Source of the DNA: Phytohabitans rumicis
GTDB taxonomy: Bacteria > Actinomycetota > Actinomycetes > Mycobacteriales > Micromonosporaceae
DNA: 64,000 nucleotides
NCBI RefSeq assembly: GCF_011764445.1
Contig: NZ_BLPG01000001.1
Span: 868,001-932,000, forward strand
Direction of reading: 5' to 3'
Shown: in pieces, positions 10,226-18,801 of the stretch
Layout of the letters: every line of letters begins with the position of its first letter
How positions within the stretch are numbered: the stretch's first letter is position 1
Made by a program: the position numbers and the translations under genes
Notes under the pieces: model-generated
The model's input: the letters and a program-made list of their open reading frames with translations, nothing else
Databases searched by the model: none
What the model was told of the DNA's origin: nothing

Positions 10226-11257
10226 ATGTCCGACGTCATCCTCGGACTCGACACCTTCGGCGACGTGCCGGAAGACGACTCCGGCGTCCTTGTGTCCCAC
10301 GCCGCCGCGATCCGGCAGGTCGTCGACGAGGCGGTGCTGGCCGACGAGCTCGGCGTCGACGCCATCGCGCTCGGCGAGCACCACCGGCCGGAGTACTCGA
10401 TATCAACACCGGAGACGGTGTTGGCCGGCATCGCCACACGCACCTCACGGATCCGGCTGGCCTCCGGCGTCACCGTACTGAGCTCGGACGACCCGGTCCG
10501 GGTGTTCCAACGCTTCGCGACCGTCGACGCGCTCTCGAACGGGCGCGCCGAGGTGATCCTGGGACGCGGCTCATTCACCGAGTCCTTCCCACTGTTCGGC
10601 TACGACCTGCGCGACTACGACAAGCTGTTCGAGGAGAAGATCGAACTGTTCGTGCAGCTGCTGGACGAGAAGCCGGTCGCCTGGTCCGGCACCATGCGCC
10701 CCGCGCTCGATGACGCCGACGTCTTCCCCAAGACCGAGTCGGGACGGCTGACCACCTGGGTGGGCGTCGGCGGCTCGCCGCAGTCGGTCATCCGCACCGC
10801 CCACTACGACCTGCCGCTCATGCTGGCCATCATCGGCGGCCCGCCCAAACGCTTCGCCAGCTACATCGACCTGTACCGGCGAGCCGCCGAGCAGCTCGGC
10901 ACCACCGCGCACCCGGTCGGCATACACTCCCCCGGCTTCGTCGCCGACACCGACGAGCAGGCCAAGGAGGTGTTCTGGCCGCGGTACCGGGTCCTGCGCG
11001 ACCGCATCGGCGCGCTGCGCGGATGGCCGCCCACCAACCGCGCGGAGTTCGACGGCGAGATCGAACGCGGATCCCTGTACATCGGCTCGCCCGAGACCGT
11101 CGCCCGAAAGATCGCCGGCACGATCAGGGACCTCGGCGTCGGCCGCTTCGACCTCATCTACACCGCCGGATCACAGCCGACCAGCGCCCGCCTGCGCGCC
11201 GTCGAACTCTACGGCAGCAAGGTGATCCCCATGATCCGCGACATCCTCGCCGACTGA
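10226..11257 (+). CDS. LLM-class flavin-dependent oxidoreductase
   Basis: Luciferase-like monooxygenase/oxidoreductase, 343 aa, using FMNH2 or reduced F420 (cofactor not resolved from sequence). The N-terminal strand GLDTFGDVP, the motif LGEHHRPEYSISTPETVLA and the glycine-rich GRGSFTESFPLFGYDL follow the family pattern. GAGGAGG precedes ATG 10226. It is followed after 15 nt by an F420-dependent-type NADP oxidoreductase and then by RidA. The trio is probably one MarR-controlled detoxification or redox unit. Confidence 0.88.
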   Translation: MSDVILGLDTFGDVPEDDSGVLVSHAAAIRQVVDEAVLADELGVDAIALGEHHRPEYSISTPETVLAGIATRTSRIRLASGVTVLSSDDPVRVFQRFATVDALSNGRAEVILGRGSFTESFPLFGYDLRDYDKLFEEKIELFVQLLDEKPVAWSGTMRPALDDADVFPKTESGRLTTWVGVGGSPQSVIRTAHYDLPLMLAIIGGPPKRFASYIDLYRRAAEQLGTTAHPVGIHSPGFVADTDEQAKEVFWPRYRVLRDRIGALRGWPPTNRAEFDGEIERGSLYIGSPETVARKIAGTIRDLGVGRFDLIYTAGSQPTSARLRAVELYGSKVIPMIRDILAD

Positions 11258-11272
11258 CCCGGGAGTCAGAAC

Positions 11273-11977
11273 ATGAACGGCAGCATCGGCATCCTCGGTG
11301 CCGGCAAGATGGGTACGGTGCTGGCCAGGCTCGCGCTGGCCGCTGGATACCGGGTACTGCTCGCCGGCTCCGGCGACCCCGCGCGGATCGCCCTCACCGT
11401 CGAAGTGCTCACCCCGGGAGCGGTGGCCACGACGGCCGCGGAGGCGGCCCGTGCCGACATCGTCATCCTCGCCCTGCCCCTCGGCAAGCACCGCAGCATC
11501 CCCGCGGAGGCGTTGCACGACAAGCTCGTCATCGACGCCATGAACTACTGGTGGGAGATCGACGGCATCCGCGACGACCTCACCGACCCCCGCACCTCCT
11601 CGAGCGAGACCGTCCAGGCGTTTCTGCACGGCTCCCGCGTCGTCAAGGCGTTCAACCACGTGGGCTACCACGACATCGAGGACAAGGCCCGCGCCGCCGG
11701 ACAGCCGGGACGCACCGCCGTCGCGATCGCGGGTGACTCCGCCGCCGACCTCGCCACCATAGCCGCGTTCGTCGACAAACTCGGCTTCGATCCCGTCGTC
11801 GCCGGCCCGCTCGCCGAAGGCATCCGCATGGAACCCGGCACCGAACTGTTCGGCGCCGACGTGGACGCCGACGAGGTCCGCGCCAGACTCGACCGCTTCC
11901 CCGACACCGAACGCGGACAAGCCATCGCCCGCGCCCGCGCCCGCGCCACCACTGCGACACTCGTCACGTATCCATGA
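11273..11977 (+). CDS. F420-dependent NADP oxidoreductase-like protein
   Basis: Rossmann-fold protein of 234 aa. The dinucleotide motif is at the extreme N-terminus ([20 protein letters not shown]), followed by [13 protein letters not shown] and the VIDAMNYWW...[18 protein letters not shown] core of the NpdG/Fno-like family. Such enzymes move hydride between NADPH and F420, or act as NADP-binding partners. The short spacing after the LLM-class gene suggests it could supply reduced cofactor. F420 versus another acceptor cannot be told from sequence. Confidence 0.82.
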   Translation: MNGSIGILGAGKMGTVLARLALAAGYRVLLAGSGDPARIALTVEVLTPGAVATTAAEAARADIVILALPLGKHRSIPAEALHDKLVIDAMNYWWEIDGIRDDLTDPRTSSSETVQAFLHGSRVVKAFNHVGYHDIEDKARAAGQPGRTAVAIAGDSAADLATIAAFVDKLGFDPVVAGPLAEGIRMEPGTELFGADVDADEVRARLDRFPDTERGQAIARARARATTATLVTYP

Positions 11978-11990
11978 GGGGGCCGCGCCA

Positions 11991-12386
11991 ATGGCACTTG
12001 AGATCGTCCAACCCGAGGGCTTGGACAAACCGGAGACCTACAGCCACGTGATCGCCGCGACCGGCAGCCGGCTGGTGTTCATCGCCGGGCAGATGTCCGA
12101 CGACCCTGATGGCAACCTGGTCGCTCCCGGCGACCTGGCGGCCCAGGCCCGGCAAGTATTCGCCAATCTCGGCCGGGCCCTCACCGCCGCCGGAGCCCGA
12201 CCGGACCAGGTCGCCAAGATTACGATCTACGTCGTCGATCACCGCCGCGAGTACCTGCCCATCATCGAAGCGGCCAGGATCGCCGTGTTCGGCGATCACA
12301 AGCCGACCGACACGCTGCTGGGAGTGCAGACGCTGGCGGCGCCGGGCTACTTGATCGAGGTCGACGCAATCGCCGTCGTCGACTGA
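11991..12386 (+). CDS. RidA family protein (reactive intermediate deaminase-like)
   Basis: 131 aa, with the RidA/YjgF/UK114 fold signature: FIAGQMSDDPDGNLV, then QARQVFANLGRALTAAGA, then VAKITIYVVDHR and a C-terminal YLIEVDAIAVVD. Canonical RidA proteins hydrolyse enamine/imine intermediates; the catalytic Arg of the classical RidA subgroup (IEIEAIA preceded by R) is not obvious, so it may belong to another Rid subgroup. Third gene of the MarR-controlled unit. Confidence 0.85.
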   Translation: MALEIVQPEGLDKPETYSHVIAATGSRLVFIAGQMSDDPDGNLVAPGDLAAQARQVFANLGRALTAAGARPDQVAKITIYVVDHRREYLPIIEAARIAVFGDHKPTDTLLGVQTLAAPGYLIEVDAIAVVD

Positions 12387-12390
12387 CGGC

Positions 12391-12437
12391 GATCTAGACG
12401 AGAAAAGGTCAGCTCCGAACCCTAACTCGTCTAGATC
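12391..12437. terminator. Perfect 12-bp inverted repeat between convergent genes
   Basis: GATCTAGACGAG (12391-12402) is perfectly inverted at 12426-12437, with a 23-nt loop. It lies 5 nt after the RidA stop and faces the convergent TPR gene, so a bidirectional terminator role is reasonable. There is no U-run. It directly abuts the single copy of the dispersed repeat arm, so it could instead be part of that element. Confidence 0.55.
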
Positions 12438-12446
12438 CAAAATTCA

Positions 12447-12506
12447 GAGCTACCGCGACGTCCGTCGCGGTACAGACCGCTGCTCCCGCGGCCTCACCCT
12501 CCGCGC
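12447..12506 (+). repeat. Dispersed repeat arm, copy A (single)
   Basis: Begins GAGCTACCGCGACGTCCGTC and runs to the CTCACCCTCCGCG word. It matches, with few changes, both arms of the inverted-arm elements at 26261-26613 and 55799-56143. The arm contains an internal hairpin, CCGCGACG/CGTCGCGG. It fills the space between the RidA and TPR stops. Confidence 0.8.
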
Positions 12507-12507
12507 G

Positions 12508-12873
12508 TCACGAGTTGGGCGTCACCGAGGTGACCGCGCGCTCCACCGCTGTGCGGTACTCGGTTATCTGTGCCATGGCGTCGGCGAGCCGCAGGTGCGG
12601 CAATGCCTCGGCGGTGCGGCTTTGCCGTTCGAGGGTGCGGCCAAGGATATGGTGCGCGTAATGGTCGCTGGGGTCGCGCGCCACCAGATCACGTAGGTGC
12701 GCCTCGGCCTTGGTGAGCTGGGCCGAGGCGAAGTACGCCAGCGCAAGGCGCAGACGCACGTCGGAGTTTCCCGGCTCGGCCGCCATGACGGCCTCCAGGA
12801 TCCGGGCCGCTTCGGCCGGCTTGCCCAGCTCCATGAGCAGCCGCGCCCGCCGGTACTCGTCCATCAGTTCCAC
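12508..12873 (-). CDS. Small TPR-repeat protein
   Basis: 121 aa, all helical, with about three tetratricopeptide repeats: ARLLMELGKPAEAARILEAV, LRLALAYFASAQLTKAEAHL and AHHILGRTLERQSRTAEALP. Likely a protein-interaction adaptor; no catalytic motif and no signal peptide. GTG 12873 and ATG 12864 are both possible starts; GGA lies before the ATG. It follows the pirin gene by 15 nt in the same direction, so the two are probably co-transcribed. Confidence 0.78.
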   Translation of the reverse strand: MELMDEYRRARLLMELGKPAEAARILEAVMAAEPGNSDVRLRLALAYFASAQLTKAEAHLRDLVARDPSDHYAHHILGRTLERQSRTAEALPHLRLADAMAQITEYRTAVERAVTSVTPNS

Positions 12874-12888
12874 AGGGCTGTCAACGCC

Positions 12889-13878
12889 TTACGAACGCGG
12901 GCGATTCCCGCGCGGCAGGATGGTGGCGTTCGGCAGCGCGGGCGCGGGAAGGCGGTCCCCCGGGTATCCCTCGACGGCGCCGAAGCGGTCGGTGGCGGCC
13001 TCCCAGTCCGCTCGGGCCTGGACGATGTCCGCATGGGTGCGGCCGATGAAGTTCCACCACATGACGATCTCCTCCTCCAACGGAGCGCCGCCAAGCAGGA
13101 TCGTCCGCGCCGGCCCGTCCGACGGGTTCGCCAGCGACAACGCGCTGAGGCCGGCAGGGACATAGCCGAGTTCCGCCGGGCGCAGCAGGGTGCCGGCCAC
13201 GCGCACGTGCCCGATGTCCACGAGCAGGCCGTGCTCGAACGTGCTGTCCACGGCGAGTGTGACCGCCGCACCGGGTTCGAGCGTGATCTCGGCGCCGAGC
13301 AGGCGGGTGAACGTCCGAACCGGCGAGACGTCGCCAGCCAGCGCGCCCAGGAACACCCTGATCTCGGCCCCGTCGATCCGCACGGGTTCGGGTACATGGT
13401 GCTGGAAGTCCCGGCCGGCGTCGCGGTGCTCTGCGGGCAGCGCGACCCATAGCTGGACGCCGTGCAGGACTTCGGTACGCGGTGTGGAGACCTCCGAGTG
13501 GGCGATGCCGTACCCGCCCGTCATCAGGTTCAGCTCACCGGGCCGGATGAAGGCGTGACTGCCCAGACTGTCGCGGTGTTCGACCTCCCCGCTGAACAGC
13601 CAGCTCACCGTCTGCAGGCCGGTGTGCGGGTGCGGTGGGACCTCCATGCCACCCGTGCGAGAGACGTCGTCGGGGCCGTAGTGGTCGGCGAAGCACCACG
13701 CTCCGATCAGCGTGCGGGCCCGCTGCGGCAACGTCCGCCGCACCGACATCGCCCGCGGCCCGCCCAGCGGTACCTCGCGCGGGGAGAGCACCTCGACCCG
13801 TGGCGCCTCGGGCGACTGCGGGTCGCCGACCAACTCCCCGCACCGCATCTCGACCGGCTCGGTTTCCACGTTGCTCAC
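12889..13878 (-). CDS. Pirin family protein
   Basis: Bicupin of 329 aa. The N-terminal cupin carries the metal-ligand pattern PPHPHTGLQTVSWLF, followed by GEVEHRDS and GYGIAHSE, as in pirins that bind Fe(II) and in some cases have quercetinase activity. The C-terminal cupin (LLVDIGHVRVAG...LLGGAPLEEEIVMWWNF) is complete. GTG 13878 is preceded by GGAGGTG. Its physiological role here is unknown; redox sensing or flavonoid oxidation are the family options. Confidence 0.87.
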   Translation of the reverse strand: MSNVETEPVEMRCGELVGDPQSPEAPRVEVLSPREVPLGGPRAMSVRRTLPQRARTLIGAWCFADHYGPDDVSRTGGMEVPPHPHTGLQTVSWLFSGEVEHRDSLGSHAFIRPGELNLMTGGYGIAHSEVSTPRTEVLHGVQLWVALPAEHRDAGRDFQHHVPEPVRIDGAEIRVFLGALAGDVSPVRTFTRLLGAEITLEPGAAVTLAVDSTFEHGLLVDIGHVRVAGTLLRPAELGYVPAGLSALSLANPSDGPARTILLGGAPLEEEIVMWWNFIGRTHADIVQARADWEAATDRFGAVEGYPGDRLPAPALPNATILPRGNRPRS

Positions 13879-13914
13879 GAACGCACCTCCACCATCCAGT
13901 TAACCCCATTCGAA

Positions 13915-14083
13915 ATGGCCACGCGGGTATACCCGGGCACGACCCGCCAGGCCGTCGACGCGCTCGACCTGGACATCGCAGGTCTTCCTCATGGACGAAC
14001 CACTGTCCAACCTGGACGTTAAACTCCGCGTGCGGACCCGCATGCAGCCTTTGCGGACTAATGCTCGGAGAAGTCCCCGTTAG
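13915..14083 (+). pseudogene. Remnant of a UgpC/MsmK-type sugar ABC ATPase
   Basis: From ATG 13915 the frame reads ATRVYPGTTRQAVDALDLDIA, the N-terminus typical of these ATPases. At about 13979 a second frame begins, QVFLMDEPLSNLDVKLRVRT, the Walker B/D-loop region, ending at TAG 14081. The Walker A, Q-loop and signature regions (some 120-130 residues) are gone and the two parts are out of frame. The result is a non-functional internal-deletion relic. No transport genes lie nearby. Confidence 0.8.
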
Positions 14084-14267
14084 GCCAGATCATCTCTGGT
14101 GAGCTGACAGTTGCGAGGCGTTGACATCGATAGCACATCCCGGCAGGCTTTGCGCAACGGCGTCGATCGATGTGTCCCCCAGCGATCGTGGGAATGCCTG
14201 CTGTGGTGCATCCAGAGCCAGATCTTGAGTCGGCCTGGTCGTCTTCTTTCGATGGATCGGAGATCTG

Positions 14268-15434
14268 ATGCGCGTCGCCCTCCTCACCACGACTCAGCAT
14301 GGTCACCTGAACCCGTATATTCCGGTGGTCAATGCGCTCCGAACTGCCGGCAGTGAGGTTGCGCTGCTGCTGTTGTCTGCGGACGGTGGCGTGCTCGACG
14401 AGCAGCGTCGCCATGCCTTGGGCAAGGCGCAGGTCCACGCGATCGGGCAGGTCGAGATGGCGCCGTGGAGCGGCGACCCGGCGAAGATCGGCCCGATGCT
14501 CCAGTCGTCGCCGGTGGCGGACCAGACAGCTGACGCGCTCCGTGCGACGGCGCCGGATTTCGTGCTCGTCGATTCGCTGCCGGTCACGGCGTCGGCCATG
14601 GTCGGCGCACAGGCGTCCGGAGTGCCGTACGGGATGATCTGGGCCAACCTGGGCGGAGTGTGCCCGAGCGAGCATCGCCGAGGTCGCTGGCCGTACGACG
14701 AGCAGGTCGGCGACTATCTGACCAGGCACGGGGTGTTGTGGTCGACCCGGACTCATTCGGCGCGTTCGCCGATTCTCAATATGATGCCGACGATTCCCGC
14801 TCTCGTCGGGGACGACGCGGTCACCGACGACGGTGTGCAACTGGTCGGGTTGCCGGGTGCGGCGGGGACCCGCGGCGACGAGGTCGCCTTCTCGGGCCTG
14901 GATCGGATCGACCCCGACCGCCCGGTGGTGTACGTCTCCTTCGGCACGATCTTCTACCGGCGGCCGGACCTGCTGCGCACGGTGATCACCGGGGCGGCGG
15001 CGACCGGTGCGCAGGTGATCGCCGCGGTGGGAGATCTCGCCGAGGAGCTCGCGCTGCCCGACGAAGTGCTCACCGCCCCGTATCTGCCGCAACGTGAGGT
15101 GCTCGAACGCGCCGACGTGTTCATCACCCATGGCGGGTACAACTCCGTGGCGGAGTCGATCCGGGCGGCGACACCGATGCTGGTGATCCCGCTGGCCGTG
15201 GATCAGCCTGTCCAGGCGTACTTCGTGGGCAGCGCGGGCTTCGGGACGGCGTTGGAGCCGGCCGGCGTCACCGAGCAGGCGGTCGCCGACGCCGTCGCCG
15301 ATCTGCTCGATCCCGCCCAGGACTACCGGGCCCGGCTGCGCGCCGCGCAGTCGGAGTGCGGCGATTCTGCCGTGCGCACGGCCGAGCTGGTCATCAGCAC
15401 CGTCGAGACGCTACAGCGAAAGGGGGAGCAGTGA
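14268..15434 (+). CDS. MGT-family glycosyltransferase (GT1, GT-B fold)
   Basis: 388 aa, normal length for the macrolide/flavonoid glycosyltransferase family. The N-terminus RVALLTTTQHGHLNPYIPVVNAL carries the catalytic-His region. The linker has VVYVSFGTIF, and the C-terminal donor site reads FITHGGYNSVAESIRAATPMLVIP, followed by DQPVQAYFV. ATG 14268 follows GGAG. Its stop overlaps the Rieske alpha start (GTGA), so the glycosyltransferase and the dioxygenase are coupled. The sugar and acceptor are unknown; a hydroxylated aromatic acceptor is an inference from the neighbours. Confidence 0.87.
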   Translation: MRVALLTTTQHGHLNPYIPVVNALRTAGSEVALLLLSADGGVLDEQRRHALGKAQVHAIGQVEMAPWSGDPAKIGPMLQSSPVADQTADALRATAPDFVLVDSLPVTASAMVGAQASGVPYGMIWANLGGVCPSEHRRGRWPYDEQVGDYLTRHGVLWSTRTHSARSPILNMMPTIPALVGDDAVTDDGVQLVGLPGAAGTRGDEVAFSGLDRIDPDRPVVYVSFGTIFYRRPDLLRTVITGAAATGAQVIAAVGDLAEELALPDEVLTAPYLPQREVLERADVFITHGGYNSVAESIRAATPMLVIPLAVDQPVQAYFVGSAGFGTALEPAGVTEQAVADAVADLLDPAQDYRARLRAAQSECGDSAVRTAELVISTVETLQRKGEQ

Positions 15435-16704
15435 CGATCGAACTGCAGCGGCCGGTGGGCGCCCCGATCGTGATCGATGATCTTGAACGCCTCTCGTTCC
15501 GGGTGGATCGCCGCGCCTACACCGACGACGACCTGGCCGCACGGGAGATGACCAGGATCTTCGATCGCTGCTGGTTGTACGTCGGGCACGAATCGGAGGT
15601 GCCCGGGCCGGGCTCCTACGTGGCACGCGACGTCGGCGGGCGCCCGGTGTTCATGGCGCGCGGGTCCGACGGGGTGATCCGGGTGTTTGCGAACAGCTGC
15701 ACTCACCGCGGGGCTCTGATCTGCTCGCAGCCGGCCGGGCAGGCCAGATCGTTCCGGTGCCCGTATCACGACTGGACGTTCTCCAACCAGGGCGACCTGG
15801 TCGGGGTCCCGATCCCGGACGGGTACGGGCCAGGCTTTCGGAAGGCGGACTTCGGCCTGGCACAGCACCGTAGCGACAGCTACCGCGGTTTCGTGTTCGT
15901 CACCTTCGATCCGGAGCAGCCGCGCACCCTGACCGAGTACCTGGCGGGTGCGACGGAGTACCTCGATCTGATCGACGACCAGTCCGAGGTCGGGATGGAG
16001 GTGATCCAAGGTGCGCAACTGCACGGGGCTCGGGCCAACTGGAAGCTCATGATGGAGAACAGCGTCGACATCTACCACTTCCGGGCCCTGCACAAGCGTT
16101 ACGTCAGCTACATGGAGTCGCTGGGGTCGGTGCCACCACGACGACGGGGCGGCTTCGGCTGCGCCCTCGGACTGGGGCATGGAGCCAACGAGCTGCCACC
16201 GGCGGCAGCCCGCCCGCTCGCCTACTGGACGCCGATGTTCGGCGCCGAGGTCCGGCCGCGGATCGAGGCGACGGCCGCACGGTTCGTCGACCGGTTCGGC
16301 GCCGAACGCGCCGAACGGATCACCGGCACCAATCGTGCGGTGCTGATCTTCCCCAACTTGATGATCATCGACGCGATCGCGATCACGATCCGCAAGATCG
16401 ACCCGATCGGCGCCGGCCAGATGGCCATCACCTCGGTCGCCCTGGCCCCAGGGACGAGGATCCGGACATCCGGGAACTCCGCAAGAGTCACTACCTGACG
16501 TTCCTCGGCCCCGCCGGCTTCGCCACTCCCGACGACATCGAGATCGTCGAGTCGTGCCAGCGGGGTTATCTCAACCGCACGGTCCGCTACTCGGATCTGT
16601 CACGCGGTATGAACAAGGAGGTCCCGGAGACGACCGACGAGCTTCCCGCCCGCGAGTTCTGGCGACAGTGGGACCGGCTGATGCACGGGGCAGAACCACG
16701 ATGA
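15431..16704 (+). CDS. Ring-hydroxylating dioxygenase alpha subunit (Rieske), one frameshift
   Basis: Catalytic subunit of a Rieske oxygenase. GTG 15431 overlaps the glycosyltransferase stop. The Rieske ligands are CTH (Cys90, His92) and CPYH (Cys110, His113). The mononuclear iron ligands are in ENSVDIYHFRALH (His216, His221). The frame breaks at GGG 16451-16453, where one G is missing. Beyond it the other frame gives DEDPDIRELRKSHYLTF, then GPAGFATPDDIEIVE, then ends at TGA 16702-16704, overlapping the beta-subunit ATG. The third iron ligand (Asp in the TPDD region, by analogy with naphthalene dioxygenase) lies after the break, so the uncorrected product would be inactive. Confidence 0.85.
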
Positions 16705-17213
16705 CCACCGAACTGACGGTCGACGAAGCGGCCCAGGTGCGGTTGTGGCACCGGGTGAGCCAGTTCCTTTTCCGTGAGGCGCGGCTGCTCGACGAGTGGC
16801 GCCTGCTCGAGTGGTACGACGAGATGCTGACCGACGACATCCGCTACCGGGTGCCGGCCACCGACGTCCGCGGCGAGACGACCGACGCGCTCGGGCTCAT
16901 CGACGACGATGCTGCCCGGTTACGCCAGCGGATCGAACAACTCCTCAACGGTGAGGTGTGGTGCGAGAACCCTCGGTCGCGGACGAATCGAATGATCAGC
17001 AACGTGGAGATCCTGACCGATCGGGGCACGCACCTGGACGTGGCGGCGAACGTCATCGTGTACCGGTTCGGGCACGGGCGCTCTGACGCCTACGTCGGAA
17101 AATGCCGGTTCGAGCTCGTCGTCGAGGACGAGTCGTTCCGGGTCCGGAGGCGGGTCGTGGTGCTCGACCACGAGACGTTGTACGAGCACGGAAAGCTCAG
17201 CATCATCCTGTGA
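16701..17213 (+). CDS. Ring-hydroxylating dioxygenase beta subunit
   Basis: Small structural subunit of the Rieske oxygenase, SnoaL/NTF2-like cone fold. 170 aa. The N-terminal helices FLFREARLLDEWRLLEWYDEM, the strand DDIRYRVPATD, and the late RTNRMISNVEIL and VRRRVVVLDHETLY segments match the family. ATG 16701 overlaps the true alpha-subunit stop (ATGA), which supports the restored alpha frame. Ferredoxin and reductase genes are not in this unit, so electrons must come from elsewhere. Confidence 0.87.
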   Translation: MTTELTVDEAAQVRLWHRVSQFLFREARLLDEWRLLEWYDEMLTDDIRYRVPATDVRGETTDALGLIDDDAARLRQRIEQLLNGEVWCENPRSRTNRMISNVEILTDRGTHLDVAANVIVYRFGHGRSDAYVGKCRFELVVEDESFRVRRRVVVLDHETLYEHGKLSIIL

Positions 17214-17236
17214 CCGGACAGTGAAGGAGTTGATCG

Positions 17237-17611
17237 ATGAATCAGCCGGCTGCCCGACATGAGCGGGGCGAGGCCATGTTCCAGCAGGTCTTCGGCCGCG
17301 AACCGCGCCCGGGTTCCTACCCGGAGTTCCTGCAGATCACCGTCGACCACTTGTTCGGTGAGATCTGGACCCGCCCGCACCTGAGCGTCGAGGAGCGCGA
17401 ACTGGTCGCGCTGACCGCGGTCACGCTGGCGCGGACCGATTGGGAGTTGCGCGGCCACATCGGTGCCGCCCTGCACCTCGGGATGTCGCGAGAGAAGATC
17501 GTCGAAGTCATCATTCAGCTCGCCTACTACGGTGGCTGGCCGGTCGCCAACAACGGGCTGCGCGTCGCCCAGGAGGTCTTCGCCGAGCTGGACGTGGACC
17601 ATGACCAGTGA
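17237..17611 (+). CDS. Carboxymuconolactone decarboxylase (CMD) family protein
   Basis: 124 aa, all-helical CMD/AhpD-like fold: LSVEERELVALTAVTLARTDWELRGHIGAALHLG and VIIQLAYYGGWP. It lacks the Cys pair of AhpD-type peroxidases (no CxxC), so a gamma-carboxymuconolactone-decarboxylase-like function is more likely. It follows the dioxygenase beta subunit by 23 nt with GAAGGAG upstream of ATG, and its 3' end overlaps the next gene by 11 nt. It may process a ring-oxidation product (inference). Confidence 0.82.
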   Translation: MNQPAARHERGEAMFQQVFGREPRPGSYPEFLQITVDHLFGEIWTRPHLSVEERELVALTAVTLARTDWELRGHIGAALHLGMSREKIVEVIIQLAYYGGWPVANNGLRVAQEVFAELDVDHDQ

Positions 17612-18137
17612 ACCGTCTCCCCTCGACCCGGCCGAGAAGGTCGACCTGTGGCGCCAGCGGTTCTTCGAGGCCCAGGCGGCCGCCGAGGAGTTCCTCCTGG
17701 CAGAGCACGGCGAAGAAGGCATGGCCGCGTGGATCCAGGCGAACTCCCGCATCACCGCCAAGCTCCTGCGAGCGCAACGGCCCGCCGGGGTATCCGCCAC
17801 CGATCACTTCATGACCCGGCTGCAGCGTCAGTTGCTGCTGTACGACTCGGCGGTGACCAGTGAGCCCCAGCCCTCGGGCACCGTCCTGCGCAACGCCGAC
17901 TGTGGGATCCTCCGGTACCGCAAACGGGCCGAACGCGCCGGCGTCGTGCTGACGTTCTCGTCACCGTGCCCGTACTGCCAGGAACTCAACACCGCCATCG
18001 CCGCCCGCTACGTGGAACCGGACGTCACGGTGTCGTGCGAACAGGCGGGCGACGGGTGCACCTGGCGCGCGGAATCTGCTCACGCTCCCGGAGAGGACGC
18101 GGCCGGGTCACCGCACCGCGGACGAGCCGGTGATTGA
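17601..18137 (+). CDS. Unknown protein with a four-cysteine (zinc-ribbon-like) C-terminal motif
   Basis: About 178 aa from ATG 17601, overlapping the CMD gene. I do not recognise the family. The N-terminal half is helical and acidic. The centre reads NADCGILRYRKRAERAGVVLTF; the C-terminal part has SPCPYC and, about 22 residues on, SCEQAGDGC. This Cx2C...Cx6C arrangement could bind zinc or an Fe-S cluster. Its position inside a Rieske dioxygenase operon suggests an accessory or electron-transfer role, unproven. The 3' end overlaps the convergent flavoprotein gene by 58 nt. Confidence 0.7.
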   Translation: MTSEPSPLDPAEKVDLWRQRFFEAQAAAEEFLLAEHGEEGMAAWIQANSRITAKLLRAQRPAGVSATDHFMTRLQRQLLLYDSAVTSEPQPSGTVLRNADCGILRYRKRAERAGVVLTFSSPCPYCQELNTAIAARYVEPDVTVSCEQAGDGCTWRAESAHAPGEDAAGSPHRGRAGD

Positions 18138-18736
18138 ACCAACGGCAGTGCCGTGCGGTTGTTGGCCGGCGACCGGCTGCCGTCGAGCGTCATGCCGAGT
18201 TGCCGGCCCACGGCCACACACAGGTCGAACGCCGCGGTGCGGGTCAGGTCCTGATGATCGTTCTGGGTGAAGCACGCCGACGCCACGTTCTTGTTCCGTA
18301 GGCGCAGATACCACGGGAACAACGATCCCAGTGCGGGCTCGGTCAGCATCGTGCGCGAATGCACGATCGTCCCCACCAGCAGGTTGCCGAACGGGCGTTG
18401 GCTGGCGTTCATGAAGCTCTTCAAGCGTTCCTGGAAGATCTTCAGCACCGCGGGTACGTTCCCCGCGTACACCGGCATGGCGAGCAGCATCGCCTGCGCA
18501 CCCTCGGCCAGATCGACGACCTGCTCGAAGTCGTCGTCGAGCGTGCACCGGCCCACCTCGGGATCAAGGCAGGTGTCCTCGCCTTCGCACATCGCGATGC
18601 GATGGTCGATCAACCGAATCCGCTGGATCTCCGCGTCACCGACCTCCCGGACGACGCCGGTGATCGCCGCCTCGAGCAGCGCGTCGGTCAGCGACGGGAG
18701 ACGCTTCTGCGTGCAGGACAACGCAACGATCTTCAT
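18080..18736 (-). CDS. NADPH-dependent FMN reductase / iron-sulphur flavoprotein-like
   Basis: Flavodoxin-fold protein of about 218 aa. The N-terminal strand KIVALSCTQKRLPSLTDALL forms the FMN phosphate site; MPVYAGNVPAVLKIFQERL is the typical flavin-binding loop. A cysteine segment MCEGEDTCLDPEVGRC lies at the position used for Fe-S ligands in iron-sulphur flavoproteins. ATG 18736 has GGAGG upstream. It is convergent to the Rieske operon and could be an electron donor for that oxygenase, which lacks one locally. Confidence is high for the fold, moderate for Fe-S binding. Confidence 0.8.
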   Translation of the reverse strand: MKIVALSCTQKRLPSLTDALLEAAITGVVREVGDAEIQRIRLIDHRIAMCEGEDTCLDPEVGRCTLDDDFEQVVDLAEGAQAMLLAMPVYAGNVPAVLKIFQERLKSFMNASQRPFGNLLVGTIVHSRTMLTEPALGSLFPWYLRLRNKNVASACFTQNDHQDLTRTAAFDLCVAVGRQLGMTLDGSRSPANNRTALPLVQSPARPRCGDPAASSPGA

Positions 18737-18801
18737 CCGGAGGGCCTCCCATCGCACGGCCCATCGTGCCCTGCCTGACCGGTCGGGTCCAGTGACCGCT
18801 G

